DNA from: Candidatus Peregrinibacteria bacterium
GTDB taxonomy: Bacteria > Patescibacteriota > Gracilibacteria > UBA1369 > LOWO2-01-FULL-3
Direction: 5' to 3'
NCBI GenBank assembly: GCA_003566255.1
Contig: PXEC01000071.1
Location: 1 to 6,149 of the forward strand
Length of the DNA: 6,149 bases
Shown: positions 5,930 to 6,149 of the stretch, piece after piece
Position numbering within the stretch: position 1 is the first letter of the stretch
How the letters are laid out: every line of letters begins with the position of its first letter
The notes under the pieces: model-generated
Database searches by the model: none
What the model saw: only the letters and a program-made list of their open reading frames with translations
Told to the model about the DNA's origin: nothing
Position numbers and translations under genes: made by a program

Positions 5930-6149
5930 ATGAAAAAAATCAGAGTTGCGGTTATTTTCGGGGGGAAAAGCGGGGAACATGAAGTTTCTCTTGTTTCCGC
6001 GAATTCGGTCATCAAGGCTTTGCGATCAGGGGAAAATGCCAAAAAATATGAGGTTTTGGAAATCGGCATAGATAGAACCGGCAAATGGTTCACGGGCGAA
6101 GATTGTTTAAAAGTTTTCAGAAGTAAAAAAGGCATTGAAAAAAATGGGA
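5930..6149 (+). CDS. ddl: D-alanine-D-alanine ligase, N-terminal part (3' end outside window)
   Basis: An ATG at 5930 opens a frame that stays open to the window edge, giving 73 complete codons. The N-terminus [16 protein letters not shown] (residues 6-21) is the Ddl signature; in E. coli DdlB the Glu of the E-H-E-V-S motif helps bind the first D-alanine. A helix with S-A-N-S-V-I-K-A-L and a strand reading Y-E-V-L-E-I-G-I-D follow, as in the family's pre-ATP-grasp domain. Ddl uses ATP to join two D-alanines for the UDP-MurNAc-pentapeptide. It starts 12 bp after the alr stop, so the two are almost surely co-transcribed and form the D-Ala branch of cell wall synthesis. No clear Shine-Dalgarno site is present in the short gap. 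The ATP-grasp domain is beyond the window. Confidence 0.94.
   Translation, partial: MKKIRVAVIFGGKSGEHEVSLVSANSVIKALRSGENAKKYEVLEIGIDRTGKWFTGEDCLKVFRSKKGIEKNG

Noticed and set aside
5863..6135. Minus-strand open frame of 90 codons over the alr-ddl junction
   Set aside because: The plus strand here encodes the alr C-terminus and the Ddl signature, so this is a shadow.
1..6149. Alternative genetic code with UGA read as glycine
   Set aside because: About 2,000 codons of well-recognised genes contain no internal UGA, and pepA and alr end at UGA where family length predicts. The standard code fits.
1..6149. CRISPR, tRNA, rRNA, transposon or phage signals
   Set aside because: No spaced repeats, cloverleaf-like tRNA segments, terminal inverted repeats or integrase motifs were seen. 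Nearly all sequence is explained by housekeeping genes.

Overview
The window is a compact, gene-dense piece of a bacterial chromosome, moderately AT-rich, with standard stop codon use. Almost every base is coding. The gene set and style (short spacers and overlapping genes, a Bax inhibitor-1 family protein, and a YceD-rpmF-nusB-rnc run with no fatty acid or phospholipid genes inside it) suggest a reduced genome. A Patescibacteria/CPR lineage such as Parcubacteria is my best guess. That guess rests on gene order and recognition of protein style, not on any search. No internal UGA occurs in any reading frame called here, which argues against the UGA-glycine code of Gracilibacteria and Absconditabacteria.

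Layout. At the left edge is the 3' end of a plus-strand thioredoxin reductase-like flavoprotein (2-169). It runs into a seven-gene minus-strand cluster and overlaps the last gene's end by 33 bp. Read in its own direction, from 4667 down to 137, the cluster encodes a Bax inhibitor-1 family membrane protein, a YceD/DUF177 protein, ribosomal protein bL32 (rpmF), NusB, RNase III (rnc), a Nudix hydrolase of the diadenosine tetraphosphatase type, and a leucyl aminopeptidase (pepA). Junctions range from a 25-bp overlap to a 38-bp gap, so one transcript is likely. An 89-bp divergent spacer (4668-4756) carries a good promoter for this cluster and overlapping -10-like elements on the plus strand. To the right, on the plus strand, lie alanine racemase (alr, 4757-5917) and, 12 bp later, the start of D-alanine-D-alanine ligase (ddl, from 5930), which is cut by the window edge.

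How the genes fit together. YceD, bL32, NusB and RNase III all concern ribosome production: 23S rRNA accumulation, a large-subunit protein, rRNA transcription antitermination, and processing of the rRNA precursor. The Nudix enzyme and aminopeptidase are plausible housekeeping additions for nucleotide or RNA 5'-end clean-up and peptide turnover. The divergent alr-ddl pair makes D-Ala and joins it into D-Ala-D-Ala for peptidoglycan.

I see no mobile element, CRISPR array, tRNA, rRNA or riboswitch. No new system stands out. The points worth a second look are the gene order with no lipid genes, the shared divergent promoter, the convergent gene overlap, and unusual residues at key positions in the Bax inhibitor-like protein and RNase III.
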